Shown here one piece after another: positions 6,623 to 6,860 of a DNA stretch of 6,860 nucleotides (the first letter of the stretch is position 1; each line of letters begins with the position of its first letter). Source of the stretch: Nitrospirota bacterium (lineage in GTDB: Bacteria; Nitrospirota_A; Leptospirillia; Leptospirillales; Leptospirillaceae); the NCBI GenBank assembly GCA_021795275.1, contig JAJYPO010000120.1, positions 1 through 6,860 on the forward strand, read 5' to 3'. A model generated the notes under the pieces. That model saw only the letters and a list, made by a program, of their open reading frames with translations. It was not told the DNA's origin and searched no databases. Both the position numbers and the translations under genes were made by a program.

Positions 6623-6676
6623 GGACTTTTAGCACTTTTTTTTAAGGTGGTTGCAATAGTCTCAAATCACTCCACC
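6623..6676 (-). promoter_or_regulatory. SAM-II-type (SAM_alpha) riboswitch aptamer
   Basis: The RNA reads stem GGUGG (6672-6676), AG, then UGAUUUGAGACUAUUGCAA (6651-6669), closing stem CCACC (6646-6650), UUAAA, an A-rich linker and GCUAAAA-GUCC (6623-6633). This matches the compact H-type pseudoknot of SAM-II as I recall it: conserved UGAUUU and UUGCAA in the loop, and GCUAAAA after the stem. The variable loop bases GAC (6659-6661) can pair with GUC (6624-6626), forming the expected second helix by a different sequence from the classic examples. One difference is a two-base AG insertion between the stem and UGAUUU. It lies about ten bases after the predicted transcription start and upstream of metK, a typical SAM-riboswitch target. 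Confidence 0.85.
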
Positions 6677-6692
6677 AGAGATATTGATTCAA

Positions 6693-6721
6693 ATACTAGC
6701 GCGGCCTCGAGTCGGTGTCAA
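6693..6721 (-). promoter_or_regulatory. Sigma70-type promoter of the metK operon
   Basis: A perfect -35 TTGACA (6716-6721) is followed by a 17-base spacer and -10 TAGTAT (6693-6698), one base from consensus TATAAT. A run of seven A residues (minus strand, 6724-6730) just upstream resembles an UP element. Transcription should begin near 6686, leaving the riboswitch as the first structure in the RNA. Confidence 0.85.
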
Positions 6722-6785
6722 TGTTTTTTTCTGACCGCTTCGCCCTGATTCCGATATGAGACGCCTAAAAAATAAATAAGCCCTC

Positions 6786-6815
6786 TTTCCTGTTTGATTT
6801 TCGGTGAGGTATAAT
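6786..6815 (+). promoter_or_regulatory. Plus-strand promoter for a gene beyond the right edge
   Basis: A perfect -10 TATAAT lies at 6810-6815. The best -35 at 17-18 bases is weak (TTTCCT, 6786-6791), so the promoter may need an activator. A Shine-Dalgarno follows about 28 bases downstream, consistent with a divergently transcribed gene whose start codon is just outside the window. Confidence 0.55.
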
Positions 6816-6837
6816 CTCACCTGGAAGGTGAAAATCA
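6795..6837. repeat. Nested inverted repeats around the plus-strand -10 element (candidate operator)
   Basis: Three perfect inverted repeats overlap here: GGTGAG/CTCACC (6803-6808 and 6816-6821) with TATAAT in its seven-base centre; CACCT/AGGTG (6818-6822 and 6826-6830); and the outer pair TGATTTTC/GAAAATCA (6795-6802 and 6830-6837). A dyad centred on the -10 would suit a repressor. I do not recognise the regulator family. Confidence 0.5.
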
Positions 6838-6842
6838 CAATC

Positions 6843-6848
6843 AGGAGG
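6843..6848 (+). promoter_or_regulatory. Shine-Dalgarno sequence of a plus-strand gene starting beyond 6860
   Basis: AGGAGG, extended to AGGAGGAGGG, lies 12 bases from the window end on the plus strand and downstream of the plus-strand promoter. No start codon is visible before the edge, so the gene product is unknown. Confidence 0.5.
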
Positions 6849-6860
6849 AGGGCCAGAGTT

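Larger units (their letters stand above)
1..6686 (-). other. Predicted metK-led sulfur/methyl-cycle operon (continues beyond left edge)
   Basis: Nine genes run in the same direction with spacings of 40, 8, 37, 10, -35, 22, -4 and 10 bp. I found no hairpin plus T-run between them and one good promoter ahead of the first. The transcript is predicted to start near 6686. Co-transcription is inferred from spacing and function, not demonstrated. Confidence 0.75.

Noticed and set aside
6623..6690. SAM-I (S-box) riboswitch, suggested by GCAACC and GUGCUAA
   Set aside because: The spacing is too short for the four-way junction and the K-turn GGA/GAUGA pattern is missing; the UGAUUU...UUGCAA...GCUAAAA arrangement fits SAM-II better.
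1..6860. CRISPR array, insertion sequence, tRNA or rRNA gene
   Set aside because: No direct-repeat array, transposase, terminal repeats or tRNA/rRNA signatures were seen on either strand.

Overview
The window is a GC-rich bacterial segment that is almost entirely one minus-strand operon for sulfur amino acids and the methyl cycle. The encoded proteins are typical of free-living bacteria. My impression from protein flavour is a Nitrospirota/Leptospirillum-like organism, but this is a low-confidence guess made without any database search.

Layout in the direction of transcription, from right to left. A divergent promoter region (about 6690-6860) carries a strong sigma70-type promoter for the minus strand and a separate plus-strand promoter, ringed by inverted repeats, for a gene that starts just beyond the right edge. 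The minus-strand leader contains a SAM-II-type riboswitch aptamer (6623-6676), then an intrinsic terminator (6570-6601), then the metK ribosome binding site. The genes follow closely: metK (SAM synthetase), ahcY (S-adenosylhomocysteine hydrolase), a ThiS-like sulfur carrier ending Gly-Gly-Gly-Ala-Ala, a CysM-type cysteine synthase, a MoeB/ThiF-type E1-like adenylyltransferase, thrC (threonine synthase family), a CysO/MoaD-like sulfur carrier ending Gly-Gly-Ser-Thr, a stand-alone NIL-domain protein, and the first 82 codons of a second MoeB/ThiF paralogue cut by the left edge. Gaps are 8 to 40 bp or overlaps, and no internal terminator was seen.

Reading of the system. metK and ahcY make SAM and recycle its by-product to homocysteine. 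The other genes look like a protein-thiocarboxylate route for putting sulfide into amino acids: an E1-like enzyme adenylates the carrier C-terminus, sulfide turns it into a thiocarboxylate, and a PLP enzyme transfers the sulfur to an activated amino acid. Known examples are CysO/CysM/Mec+ for cysteine in Mycobacterium tuberculosis and HcyS/HcyF/HcyD/MetY for homocysteine in Wolinella succinogenes. Here there appear to be two such modules: carrier-CysM-E1 and ThrC-carrier-NIL-E1. Both carriers have two extra residues after the diglycine, so a processing peptidase (JAMM/Mec+/HcyD type) is expected but is not in the window; it may lie beyond the left edge. The riboswitch would tie the whole operon to the SAM level.

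The most interesting points are the SAM-II/terminator switch on a nine-gene sulfur operon, the doubled carrier/E1 set with capped C-termini, and the possibility that the ThrC protein, coupled to a sulfur carrier and a NIL protein, makes homocysteine from O-phosphohomoserine instead of, or in addition to, threonine.
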